Assembly (NCBI RefSeq): GCF_001680005.1
Contig: NC_033567.1
Location: forward strand, 2,418,001-2,482,000
Length of the DNA: 64,000 nucleotides
Direction: 5' to 3'
From: Plasmodium coatneyi
Taxonomy: Eukaryota > Apicomplexa > Aconoidasida > Haemosporida > Plasmodiidae
Shown: piece after piece, positions 22,872 through 33,476 of the stretch
Layout of the letters: every line of letters starts with the position of its first letter
Position numbering within the stretch: the first letter of the stretch is position 1
The notes under the pieces: generated by a model
What the model was told of the DNA's origin: nothing
The model's database searches: none
The model's input: only the letters and a program-made list of their open reading frames with translations
Position numbers and translations under genes: made by a program

Positions 22872-24018
22872 GTCGTTGTGCATGTCGTTATGGAGCTGCG
22901 CCTGCACAGGGGTGTGTGGAATATCGCCAAGTGGAACAACGATATATTATTTTACCCAATTTTTTTTACCCTTCGTGAAATGTGCAAAATGGCACGTAAT
23001 CGAAGTGGTTGCCGTGAATGGGGAGTCAGGGAAAAACTGTTGCGTCCTGGTTTCATCAATTATTTTTACGAAAAAGTTGCTACAGTGTGCGCACACCGTA
23101 GGTCCTGCGTCATTGCTTGGCTTAACCAGACTTGGAACAGTCGCAAATGTTGAAGCGGGGCCCATTTGAGGAAACCTCTACGTTATTTTTTTTACACTCA
23201 ATTTGGGGGGGAAGAAAAGTAAATGGGGAGAACAGAGGCTGATTGATTAGGCCCCCCATGAGGCGCTAATCGGAGTGAATATACCTATGGGTGTAGGCAA
23301 AAAGGGGCAATGTTCCTCATGTGCACCCCGAATAGAAGTCGCTTGGGTAGCTACCCACAGGATCGATCAAATGAGCTTTTTATTCTGATTTTTTCTGTGC
23401 CGAATTTTGCGAAAAGAATTTTATTTGCATGAGAATGGGCATCCCTGTTGGCACCTTCTTACGTCACATAGAGTATTTTTTTTTTGTGCCGCTGTACACC
23501 TTTCTAATTTTTACATCACCATAAGGTTTTGCGGCTCTACCGAAAGAGGAAAGCAAAGGATGCCATTTCGTCGGAAGATTGCCAAATAGGCATATGTCAC
23601 GAGGTCCCATTTGTTCATACCTCCAGTTCGTTTTCCCCTTTTTTAGAAAACTTAAAAAAAGGGAAATCGGACCCATCGCCTACGTTGACATGTGTACAGG
23701 TCGGAGTAAAAGGAACCTCCACTAACGCTGCTATTGATGCAACGGACACTGCTGCTTTGCCCGTTTGAGCCATTTAAAGAGGATTCCCTAACAGCAGCAG
23801 ATGAAATGTGTGTACTCCCCTGCTCGCACTTCTACCCGTGTGAACCCTACATACATGCGTAGCGGCAACATAAGAGGGTGGGGGCCACCAAGTGTGCGTG
23901 TGTGTCTGTCTGTGCGTGGAGGGGAAGCACGCATCCGTACGGCCGACAGCGACTTGAATAAACGTTGGAGCTGCACCCAAGAAACTCAGTTCCATTCACG
24001 TGTAGAAATAGTCTGAAC
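22443..24018. other. Intergenic region, 1.6 kb
   Basis: Lies between tandem + strand genes. A 27-T run at 22844-22871 and moderate GC elsewhere. Open frames around 23,529-23,768 exist in all three forward frames and on the reverse strand, so they carry no coding information. No feature is called. Confidence 0.45.
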
Positions 24019-26913
24019 ATGTTTTCGTGTCAAACTAAGGGAAGAACATTTCGAAATATTTTAAACCTGTTTCTTCGTGTGTTCATATTTTTACCCCTCT
24101 GCTATGGCTTCGCTGTGCCGCATGGGGACCGCAGGTAGGCGCGAACTTCGCACATTGCACGTCGAATGGAATTTCCATTCGAAATGCACCTTCCGGTGGT
24201 AATTAGCATAAACCAATGCACCCTGTGTTGTCCCCCCGTTCAGCCTAATTCCCATTGCCGGATGGACAAAGCAAAGCAACCGATGCGGAGTGAACAGAAT
24301 AATCCCGAGTAGGATAAACGAGAAAAGTGGGACAAAACTGTACTCCATAAAAATAACCCACTTAACAGAAAATATAATCCCGGAGGAGTACTTCAAGTAT
24401 AACCTTCCTCCAGAGCCGATGTAAGTTTCCATCCAGATGATGAGTTCTCCCTAGGGGGTTCCCCCGTTTGGTAGCATCCCACATCTGTCTTTAGTGTGCT
24501 TCTACATATGGCGCATTCATGAGGATAATTTCCTCTACAGCTTTCTCTTCCCATTGTACGGGATCTGCTAAACTGCAACATCTGTATATATATTTTATAT
24601 CCTCCCCAACCGTCCACCGGTAGATACCCTTACATCACCGTGCCTAACAATTTATACACGAGGCAAACAAAGGATGAACAGCCCGATGGAGAGAACCCCC
24701 CAAGTGGAGGAAACCAACTGGATGGTGAAAAATATCCAGACAATGCGATAGAGGTTGGAAAAATGTCCTCGGAAGAATTCGCAAAATGGAATGAAGAAAA
24801 AAAAAAAAAAATGAAAACCCTGCCTGAAGCAACTATTGAGGATTATATTGAGGACATGAATTTTAGAAAATATGTCCATCCCTGTTTGGTTAAGAAGGTT
24901 TCTCCAAAGGAAAGACACAAAATGCACCACTCTCTGTTGTCCCTTATCGACCCAAAGGTAGAATTTTCCATCGTAGATTGCTTTGAGGAAAACGATGAAG
25001 AAAATGACCTCACCGAATATGACGCAGCGTTCAGGGGAATAGCACCTTGGCCCACCACAGATGAATTAAGAAGAAATGAAAACGACTACCAGTTTGAGAA
25101 AACGGATCTCGAGGTGGAGTACAACATAACGTATGACAAAACGGGGTACCGGGAGTTCAGGAAGAAGCTGCTTGCGGAGCGGTTGCACGGTGCTGAAGGG
25201 GAAGCAACTACCAAGGAGGAAGGAGCGAATGCAGAAGAGGAAGGAACAACAACTGACAGGAAAAATCCAACCGATGGAGAACTGCTCGACGACCAGCCCA
25301 ACGGGAACGCCCCTCCACCTGTCTCCGTCGAGGACATAAGAAAGTTGTACTTCAAAAAGGAGATCAAAACGCTCAGGGAGGCGAAGGAAGAAATGGCCAA
25401 ATGGGCAGAACGGAAAACGGCCTCCAGGAGCACATGGACGTTGACAGAGGAAGAACTGAATTTACTGCCTGACAAGTTCAGGCGCTTGTACCAGCAGAAG
25501 AGGAGAGAGAAGTTGGAAGAGTTGAGGGAGGCCAAACGGAAAGAGGAAGCGCAACAAAGGGGGGAACTACCAGACGAGTTTTCCTTATGGGATGAGAAGG
25601 GACTATCCAGCATAGAGAAATTGCGCTCAGAGGAGTCCGGCAAAATGAGCGTTGCGACGAGCGCCGATAGGAACAGTGAAAGCACCGTAGATGTGCTACC
25701 TAACGGGGGAGAGCACCCCCCCATGAATGGAGAGCAAAATCTGCAAAATATTAGATTGCTTGAAGAAAACGTACTATACACAAAGGCCAAATCGCCAGTA
25801 GAAAATATGTTATACGAGTGGGACGATTCTCTGAACTCCAAATGGAGAAAGCGAACAGAAGAAGTGATACGCGATGTCATCATGTATGACTATCCTATGA
25901 GGGAAGTGAGAAGACCATCCAAGTTAGACCTTTACGATGTGACATGGTATGCAGGAAAGGTAGAAGTGTTTGTCATTCCAGACGAAACGCAAGGGAAAAA
26001 TTACAAAATAACTTTATTCGACTTGAAACAGCTAGTGAAAAAAATAGCAGAAAGATTGAAGGAGCTTGAAATCGATGAGGAAATTATTATTTTGCCATTT
26101 TTTGAATTAGTTGTTTCGTCTCTTCCGAGTAAGAATATCCTTGTGTGTAGGAGGGACTGGTGTAGTCATGCTGGGAAAGAAGTCACCGTTTTTTTTAAGG
26201 AGAATATTTTTCCTCCTTTGGAAGGTATACTCCTAGGATCGCCCAGCGTCTTTCACTTAATTATAAACGTTAATTATGAGCGGATAGAAAATTTGGATGT
26301 CCACTCCATCGATAAGGTGATCCTGAAGGACAGCAAGGATGAACTTCGGGGCCACATTGTGCTTAAGGCTGCAATGGAAAACAAAGTGGGGGAAAAATCC
26401 GAGCCAGTTGGAGGGGCCCCTAGTGGGGATGACTCAGAAAGGGAGAATTTACCTGCACATGAAGGAGACCCCGAAATTGATGCACCTTTAGACAGTGACG
26501 ATGAGGAAGACGAAGAGATGATCAATAAAAGGACAGGCTTCGATGAACTGCAAAAGTTGAAGGACATCGAGCGGGTGGGCGTTAATTCGCTAAGTGGTAG
26601 CCAGTTGCGTAGGGACGAAGAGGTCGACCCGGTTGGAGGTGAAAGCGGCATGCGTACCAACCTCGATGGCATCAGGCCAGTTAGCGGCATTAACCGATTG
26701 GGCGACGATGAAGACGCAGATAGGATGAAAAAGCAGGCCCTCGATGAAAACGATGACGAAGAGGAAGACGATGATGAAGATGATGATGACGAATCGTATG
26801 ACGACGTTGCCGATGAGGGGGACATGTACGGAGTGGACGATGATGAAGGTGACTCCGACGGGGGGGATGTCTACGGGGACGACGAGGAGGATGATTACTT
26901 GTCAGAGGAGTGA
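24019..26913 (+). CDS. Secretory-leader protein with RimP-like core; probable apicoplast ribosome maturation factor
   Basis: Three exons, 24019-24134, 24244-24420 and 24624-26913, give 860 aa. Exon 1 supplies a hydrophobic leader after a basic start (FLRVFIFLPLCYGFA); a Lys/Arg-rich stretch follows, as in a bipartite apicoplast leader. The middle is charged and weakly conserved. Residues ~525-675 read like bacterial RimP: DVTWYAGKVEVFVI (domain 1 strand), FFELVVSSLPSKNILVCRRD (compare the LEVSSPGLDRPL hallmark), GKEVTVFF, then LEGILLGS and IDKVIL, as in the RimP C-terminal SH3-like domain. RimP helps 30S subunit assembly in bacteria and plastids. The C-terminal 80 residues are almost wholly Asp/Glu. 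The family call is from pattern comparison only. It could instead be an unrelated conserved Plasmodium protein. Confidence 0.65.
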
Positions 26914-27188
26914 GCATAAACATTCCTCTTATTACCCCGGCAAGGTAGATGAACGAAGAACTTCCACACAGGAGGGTGTTTTTACCCCCAACGAATTTGG
27001 CGCGGCGGATCTATTGTCCTTGCCTAATCAGCATGTGCATTTTTAAAGGTACAAAGAGGTTGTTAAACGGGAGGTGAAAAAACGTGAACAATTGCACATG
27101 TGCATGACAATTCGCAAAGGAACGGTCGACAAAGCAATGCAAACAAAGGGCGAAACAAACGTGATGACAAACATATCCACCCGATGGG

Positions 27189-29351
27189 TTAGGCAACGTA
27201 GCGAAAGGGAGGGCGCAAGCAACGCAGAACGAAGTCCATTTTGCGCACAAATGCACGGGCATTCTCCACGTCCCTAAACGAACGCAGCTGCGAATAATAC
27301 GCATCCCGCAGGAGGGACAAATACTTCTCATTGGACAAATAAAAATGTAAAAACTGCAAAAAAAAAGAATGCACACTTTTTCGGGATATTGTCGTATTTG
27401 TAAAATTATATCGTAATAATATTTGAAAAAAAACAATCCTCTGAAAGGAGCAAAAAGTGGACATATAATAATTTGCACACGACAAAATGGAGTAAATATT
27501 ATTGTAATGAATAAGGTCTTCTTCCTCCCAATGGTCAATAAAAATTTTGTATTTTTTTTTATTTTCATTTAATGCTGTAAGTTCATTTTTTCGTTCATAT
27601 ATTTTTTTTATTTCGTCTTTTATTATTTCCCAAATTTTATTTTCTTCCACGGTAACCTTTTTAATTGATTGGCTTATGTGGACGTCTGGATGGATATTCA
27701 AATTATTTCTCAACAGGTGTATGTTGTTTTCGCTTAACGACAGTGTGTAGTCCGTGGTTGGGTTACTTTGCTCACTTTGGGTGAAGAAGCAAAAGGATGT
27801 AACACTGCCAGTTATTTGGTTTTTATTTCTTCCCATTTTATCCTCCATTTGTAGCAGCGCATCACCGTATTTGCAATTCGTGATATATTCTACCCTACTA
27901 CTGTCACTTCCCCTGAGAGGGGTTTCCTCACTAACATTATTAGTATACTCACTTTGTATGGACTCTACCCCTGCGGGGTCTTCCACAAAGTGGGGGTACT
28001 TGGTCACTGCCATGTATTTTGAAAGGATGCTATGCACAGACAGTGGCAGAGCTGCCTGTGCGGGGAGCGCTGTTCTCGGGATTATAGGCACACCGGTGGA
28101 GGATCTTCCAGTGGAGGATCTTCCCCTGAAGGTCTCCCCCATTTGCTGTCCGTAATTCCTCACAAAGACCTCCATCTCCTTTTGCAATTCAGAACAAACT
28201 TCACTATACGATGTGACGTCGTAAAATATGAGCACAATATTTTTGTACTTTTTTTTGTACTCCTCCAAATTGTAGAGGGGGAGGAGTGGTGAGATGTAAG
28301 TGGCCACCTTGGATGCACCTTTCGGGGGGGTGCATATCAGCAACACGTCGTTTGGCAGCTTAACCCCGTCGAGCGAATAGTTCTTGGAGTACAGTTCATG
28401 GGCATTCGGAAGGGTGTCTGTAAAGTCGTCCTCATGTTCATCCAGCAGCCTGTCCGACAAATGGATTTTTCCTTCCCCTGCACAGGCCAACGCTAACCAT
28501 TTGTGCAGGTCACGGAACAGACCCAGCATCTCCGACTTGGCGCCATTCGAACAGATAATAAAAAAATGCTCATTCTTGTGAATTAAGTTGGTTAATAAAT
28601 TTTCATACAGGATAGACTGGATAACTTCTCTCCTTCCTGTGTCGTCCTCTCCAGAGATGCAAACCTTCTGTCCGTAATTGATCTTGTTAAACAGATCTAT
28701 GAGTAGTAAATTTGTGTTCAGCTGCTTTATTACTACCCTCCTATGGTAGGTCTCCTTGATCTTACCCCTAAATATGTTTAGCTGATTGGTTGGCTCCTTT
28801 AATAGGAGATAATTAAGGTACTCGAACGGGGTATAAACATTTGTTTTGGCCTTCTGTTTGGATACAACTTGGGTGGAATCTTCCTCTACCTCCGCTACGG
28901 TATCCTCCAATCTGCCATTCTTCACCCTACCAAGTACTACGTTGTGCTTATTAATTTGGAGCACCACCCCGTAGGAGGACTGGTCTATCCTCACGACATT
29001 TCCGATTCTCTTCAGTTCTTCCCTTTCCTCATCTGTTATAATTATTTCCTCATCACCAATCTGTCTGTTCCTTTGAGTCGACAGTGGGTACTCATTAAAC
29101 ACATTACTTAATTCTTCTTCGAACAAGTTGGGTTCAGATCCATTTTGTGAATTCAGTTCAGCATACGTGTGGATGCGCCTACCTCTGTCGCTTTCACGGG
29201 AACATCTTAAACAGCGCCATACGGGAGAAGTCAAGTTGGTACTGTAGTGCTTCTTCGAGGGGGGATGCAGATTCAGATGCAGAATGAAGTCTATGCATAG
29301 CGATCTGGGGCGAAGAAGGTGCTTTGTCTGTGTTAACTTTTTGGTTATCAT
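27189..29351 (-). CDS. Degenerate F1-ATPase alpha-subunit-like protein
   Basis: Single-exon 720-aa protein; the first ATG of the frame (MITKKLTQTKHLLRPR) is chosen because it opens a basic, amphipathic, mitochondrion-like presequence. The order of blocks follows F1 alpha: a beta-barrel-like GNVVRIDQSSYGVVLQI (~118), an IDLFNKINYGQKVCISG block (~218) matching IDALVPIGRGQRELIIG, a P-loop position reading GEDDTGRR (~234) instead of GDRQTGKT, LPLYNLEEYKKKYKNIVLIF (~358) matching the Walker B region, and TGSVTSFCFFTQ..LSLSENNIHL (~515) matching the alpha segment before the arginine finger. The Walker lysine/threonine and the SVSR arginine finger are replaced. It is therefore expected not to bind or hydrolyse ATP normally. 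Its partner and location are unknown; a divergent ATP synthase accessory subunit is the simplest guess. Confidence 0.65.
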   Translation of the reverse strand: MITKKLTQTKHLLRPRSLCIDFILHLNLHPPSKKHYSTNLTSPVWRCLRCSRESDRGRRIHTYAELNSQNGSEPNLFEEELSNVFNEYPLSTQRNRQIGDEEIIITDEEREELKRIGNVVRIDQSSYGVVLQINKHNVVLGRVKNGRLEDTVAEVEEDSTQVVSKQKAKTNVYTPFEYLNYLLLKEPTNQLNIFRGKIKETYHRRVVIKQLNTNLLLIDLFNKINYGQKVCISGEDDTGRREVIQSILYENLLTNLIHKNEHFFIICSNGAKSEMLGLFRDLHKWLALACAGEGKIHLSDRLLDEHEDDFTDTLPNAHELYSKNYSLDGVKLPNDVLLICTPPKGASKVATYISPLLPLYNLEEYKKKYKNIVLIFYDVTSYSEVCSELQKEMEVFVRNYGQQMGETFRGRSSTGRSSTGVPIIPRTALPAQAALPLSVHSILSKYMAVTKYPHFVEDPAGVESIQSEYTNNVSEETPLRGSDSSRVEYITNCKYGDALLQMEDKMGRNKNQITGSVTSFCFFTQSEQSNPTTDYTLSLSENNIHLLRNNLNIHPDVHISQSIKKVTVEENKIWEIIKDEIKKIYERKNELTALNENKKKYKIFIDHWEEEDLIHYNNIYSILSCANYYMSTFCSFQRIVFFQILLRYNFTNTTISRKSVHSFFLQFLHFYLSNEKYLSLLRDAYYSQLRSFRDVENARAFVRKMDFVLRCLRPPFRYVA

Positions 29352-30190
29352 TCTGTTGGTAAGGTAAGGGTGTGGTGATGCACCTTGATCAGCATGCTCA
29401 TCCGTAAAGTGGAACAAACAGCGTTGGTCGGAAAATTTATTACATACACTTAATGTGTTCCGCTTTATCTATCACCATATCGTCATTTTGAAAGAATAAG
29501 TTGTTAAATGTGGCCTTGAAGGGTATACAGCTTAAATGGGGTGAAGGGGAGGTTCACACGAGATGAAGCCCCATTATAGTGCTGTGCAGTTTGCCGTATC
29601 CGCTGCTGCGTTTAGGAAGCTACTTCATCTTACAAATATATTTTTGCTGCTGTGGAAGGGAAAAAAAAAAAAAAAAAAAAAAAAAAGTTCTCCTTTCGCG
29701 TGCTTGCAAAAAAGGATTATCAACTATAGAGGGATTTTCCATCACGTCGTTTTGCAACTCCGTTCATGCATTGATTTACAATTTTTTTTTTTTTTCTCGC
29801 ATTTCGTATTTATTAGAATAATGGGTAAAACCCCGTTGTTTTTATGCACCCCACAGGAGAGCGGAACAAAGCGTGGTGCACCATCTGGTAATTGGCCTTC
29901 CACTGGAACGGATACCACCTGGTGAATCTGTAACTGGGGAGAGATTCCCATAAGTGCAACTCTCCACATGTATGTAAATATTATCACCCGTGAGCACAGA
30001 CGGGAGGGCGCCTTTCAACCCCGTACACCCGTTACATGCATGGGTGAGAACACACCGCGGTTAGGCATTCGTTCAAGTTCCCTCCATGAGGTAGGCGCAG
30101 ATGCAAAGGATCTAGACGTCTCCCCGATGATGAGTCTACATTAGTGACAGTACCGACATGCTCATCAACATCTACCTGTGCACCATTTTT

Positions 30191-30225
<35 letters not shown>

Positions 30226-30626
30226 AGACTTCTCTTTTTCGCGTGCTGCGCTCAGCATGCCAACCCGCGAGAGGTAAAAAAAAAAAATGGAGAAAGAAAC
30301 AAAATCAGAGAAATCATGGCCAATTGAGAGGATGTAGAGGAGTACCATCATCGACTGCTGCTGCAGTGAAGTTGTAGCAAAATGTGCGAAGAGAACAAGA
30401 ACCCAAACCGATTCGTGTCTCGACACAGTTAAGTAGTTTCATCCCCAGAAAAAATATAGCGCCCTAGCCTTTACACTGGCGGAGGTTCTCTCCGCAGAGC
30501 GATGGGAAAAGGGAAATAAGAAAAAGAAAAGGAAATAAATTGTACACCTTTTTATTAATTATTAAAGGTGAGAGAAAAAAAATAAAATAAATAAAACAGC
30601 CGCACTGAAAATAGTGGCTCCCCAAA
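29352..30626. promoter_or_regulatory. Divergent promoter region, F1-alpha-like / Spartan genes
   Basis: 1.27 kb between two genes transcribed away from each other, so both promoters should lie here. It contains A-runs of 26 (29,662-29,687) and about 32 (30,194-30,223) bases. No recognisable transcription-factor motif or coding feature. Confidence 0.5.
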
Positions 30627-33068
30627 ATGAACGACGGACTGAACAAACTAACCTCCGTCGAGAGCGAGTACCTAGAGAAAAGCGGGAAAAAAAGAAGACA
30701 AAAATTATTACCTCTAAGTGATGATGTCTGCAACCACCAGGATGGGAACTTTGAAAGAATTTGCTTGTCCACTGTCCAGGAGGAAATAAAAAAGAACAAA
30801 GAACTTGTCCTCCCAAATGTTTATGTAAGTGATAAGAGGGCGGATCAAGGAGTACATCCCTCCTGCGTAGACCCAAGTGAAAGCTCTCCCTTAGATCCAG
30901 AATTGGAGGAAGAAGATTCTGAGACACTCGAAATGATAAAGCAGCTGAGTTCTATTCGTATCGACTCAGACTCGGACAGCTCCGTCGGGGGAGATAAGAT
31001 TGTTTGTAATAAAAAGGAAAATACACCAAAAAAGCGGAACAAAAAAAAAAGGGGGAAAAACACAATTACCCCCTTGTGGGATAATACGGATGTGGAATAC
31101 GTGGAGGATGCCATTGTGTACGATGAGTCAAGTAGGTCCTTCACATGCTTATCCATGTGCTGCTTTTGCTTTGTTATCCCCACTCCGCTCGTGGGTAGTG
31201 CATTGTGGCGTCTTCTTCTGTTACGAAGGAGGGGGGAAGGAAATAAATTCAGCTCCGTTGAGCATAACAGTGGGACTACTTGTAAATGGGGCAAAATGAC
31301 CAAATGGGCAATTTTTTTTTTTTTCCCAATAGAGGACACGGATTTCCCAGACCTGCTACAACTCTTCCAGGAATACAACGAGAAGTATTTTTTTAACACA
31401 TTGAAGTCAGTGCAGGTGAAGTGGAGCAACAAAATGAAGTTATGTGCAGGAATTTGTATATTTAAGGTTCGTTCAGTTGGCATTTTCACCACAACAGTGT
31501 AGTGTTACGGGGCTGATGCTAATGTGGCTAGCGCTGCATGAATAGGTCCATTTTAAATGCAGACCTATCTTCCGACAGAGGAATGTTACCCGTAAGAGTG
31601 TCTAGCCCTTCTGCGCGCAGCTCTTCCCCTCTTTGGCCATTTTTTCTCACGTCTTGTATTTGCAGAAATCAGGCTACTGCTGCATTCGGCTCTCCCTCCC
31701 CCTTTTGAAGCTGCGGAAGATAAAGGAGTACAGGGTTGGGCATGCATAAATACATGTGTGGACCTGTCCGTATTGGTCTAATTTTTCCCCCTTCTAGTGT
31801 AACCCGTTTTGCGCGCAACACACAAAAATGCTCATTCCGCAGGAGACCCTACTGCACGAAATGATTCATGCGTTCCTTTTTCTGACGAGAAGCAATTCTC
31901 GACATGATGGGCACGGACCGGTGAGTGCTGTTCCCTTTTGGTAGCGCCTCTTCCTTTTTTTTTTTTTTTTGCCCAGCGTAACCAAACTGAAGAGAAGCGA
32001 GTAGGAGAAAAAACATTAATTAGTTACTTCCTTTTTTTTTTTTTTTTTTTTTTTCCGACTTTTCCCTTTGCAGGAGTTCAAGAAGCACATGTACAGAATT
32101 AACAAAGCGACGGGGCTGTGCATTACGATATATCACAGCTTTCACAAGGAGGTGAACTTTTACAGGAACCATGTCTGGAGGTGCACGGTTAGGCAGGGGA
32201 GAGTTACCTCCTCTGAGCGAATGATCCAACGGGTTGCTTTACAAGAGAGACAATCTTCAGGGTAGCAGAATGGCCTTTTTTACACCCCAACGATGTGACA
32301 AATTTGCTAATTTTTATTCCCCCCCCCCATAAACAAAAAAGGGCGTCTGTAGAACTTACCCTCCCCACTTTGGGTACGTCAAAAGGTCTATGAATAGGCC
32401 CCCCGGGCCCAAGGAAAAGTGGTGTAAGTTGAGCAAAAGAAATGGGAAAAAGGGAGTCGCACCGTGGAGGAGCACTCTAAATAAAAAGAAGTTTTTACTC
32501 ACGTGTACATTTATCTTCGCATTTTTCCATCTGTATACTCATTCGTTTGTTTTCCTTTTCGTCGCGCTGCAAAGGGAGAAGGCACTCCTCATACTGCCGC
32601 GGCAATTTCGTTAAAGTGGAAGAGGCAGAAGAGGCTAAGAATTCAGACACGGTACATTTGAGCTCGGCCGGTAACAACTCGGGCATACTTGGGAAGGTGA
32701 TAGACTCTACACGCGCGAAGAATAAAAAGACGACCGGTAAAAATTCTGCACGTAATTTGTAGTCAGTACAGCGTGAAGGACTGCACTGTGATATGCATAC
32801 ATGTGATCACCGCTACCACCCCGCAGCGAAAGATGGATTCGAAAAAAGGGCAGACGCTGTAAATACAGAACTGCTGAACGACGCCATAGTCATTTTAGAC
32901 TCGAAGAAAAAAATCAAGGAGAAGCAAAAAGAGGTAGACCAGCTGGACATCATTAATTTAATAAAAACCCTTTTTAGTGATAACAAGCAGAAGGTGTGGT
33001 CCTTCCCGGACTTGTCCGTTGACTACCACAAGGCGTTCAAAAATGAAAACTACTTTGAAATAGACTAA
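30627..33068 (+). CDS. Spartan (SPRTN/Dvc1)-like DNA-protein crosslink protease
   Basis: Eight exons: 30627-31131, 31333-31466, 31666-31734, 31843-31920, 32074-32187, 32342-32423, 32575-32751 and 32827-33068, in phase, 466 aa. The first ~170 residues are acidic and Ser-rich. The SprT metalloprotease domain follows: DFPDLLQLFQEYNEKYF, VKWSNKMKLCAGIC, then zinc motif HEMIHAFLF with the third His in RHDGHGP, and MYRINKATGLCITIYHSF. A zinc-ribbon part matches metazoan SPRTN closely: VWRCTGVC, FGYVKRSMNRPPGP, WWRRHSSYC. The C-terminal tail is lysine-rich; no UBZ finger or clear PIP box is visible. SPRTN cleaves proteins covalently trapped on DNA during replication. The Glu of HExxH and the three histidines are all present, so activity is likely. 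The join of exons 7 and 8 is the least certain; reading through would stop at 32,760. Confidence 0.9.
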
Positions 33069-33476
33069 ACGGGGCCTACTTGGTGTACCACCCCTGTTGC
33101 CTTAAAAAAAAATTCGTTACGCGTGTGCAATGGTGTGTTTGCTTATTCGAACGCGCCATGATTAGCGGAGGGAGAACCACTTTGTTCTACCCCCCTTCCT
33201 TTTACCAATTTGGAACCCCGTATTTTTTGTGACCTTTTAAAACAGCAGCAAATCCGCTATTCGATGATTTAACATCTGCTCAGTTTTGTCTTTTCACGTT
33301 TTCGTTCTCACGCTGGGTGGGCTTAGCGTATTCGCGGCGTAGTTGCAATATGGAAAAGATGCACGCATAGAGCAAAACGTTGTCATAAAAATGGGCACAC
33401 ACTTGTGATGTAAAGTTGATTCACGTGTCGATTTGTTTCTTGGTCGACGCGGCGTAGCAAAGGCTAAGCAGTGGGA
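33069..33476. other. Convergent intergenic spacer
   Basis: 3' flanks of the Spartan (+) and eEF1-gamma (-) genes. No feature seen beyond short A/T runs. Confidence 0.5.

Noticed and set aside
23529..23768. 79-codon frame (+) with an acceptor-like site upstream
   Set aside because: Several frames on both strands are open over the same bases, so openness is not evidence of coding.
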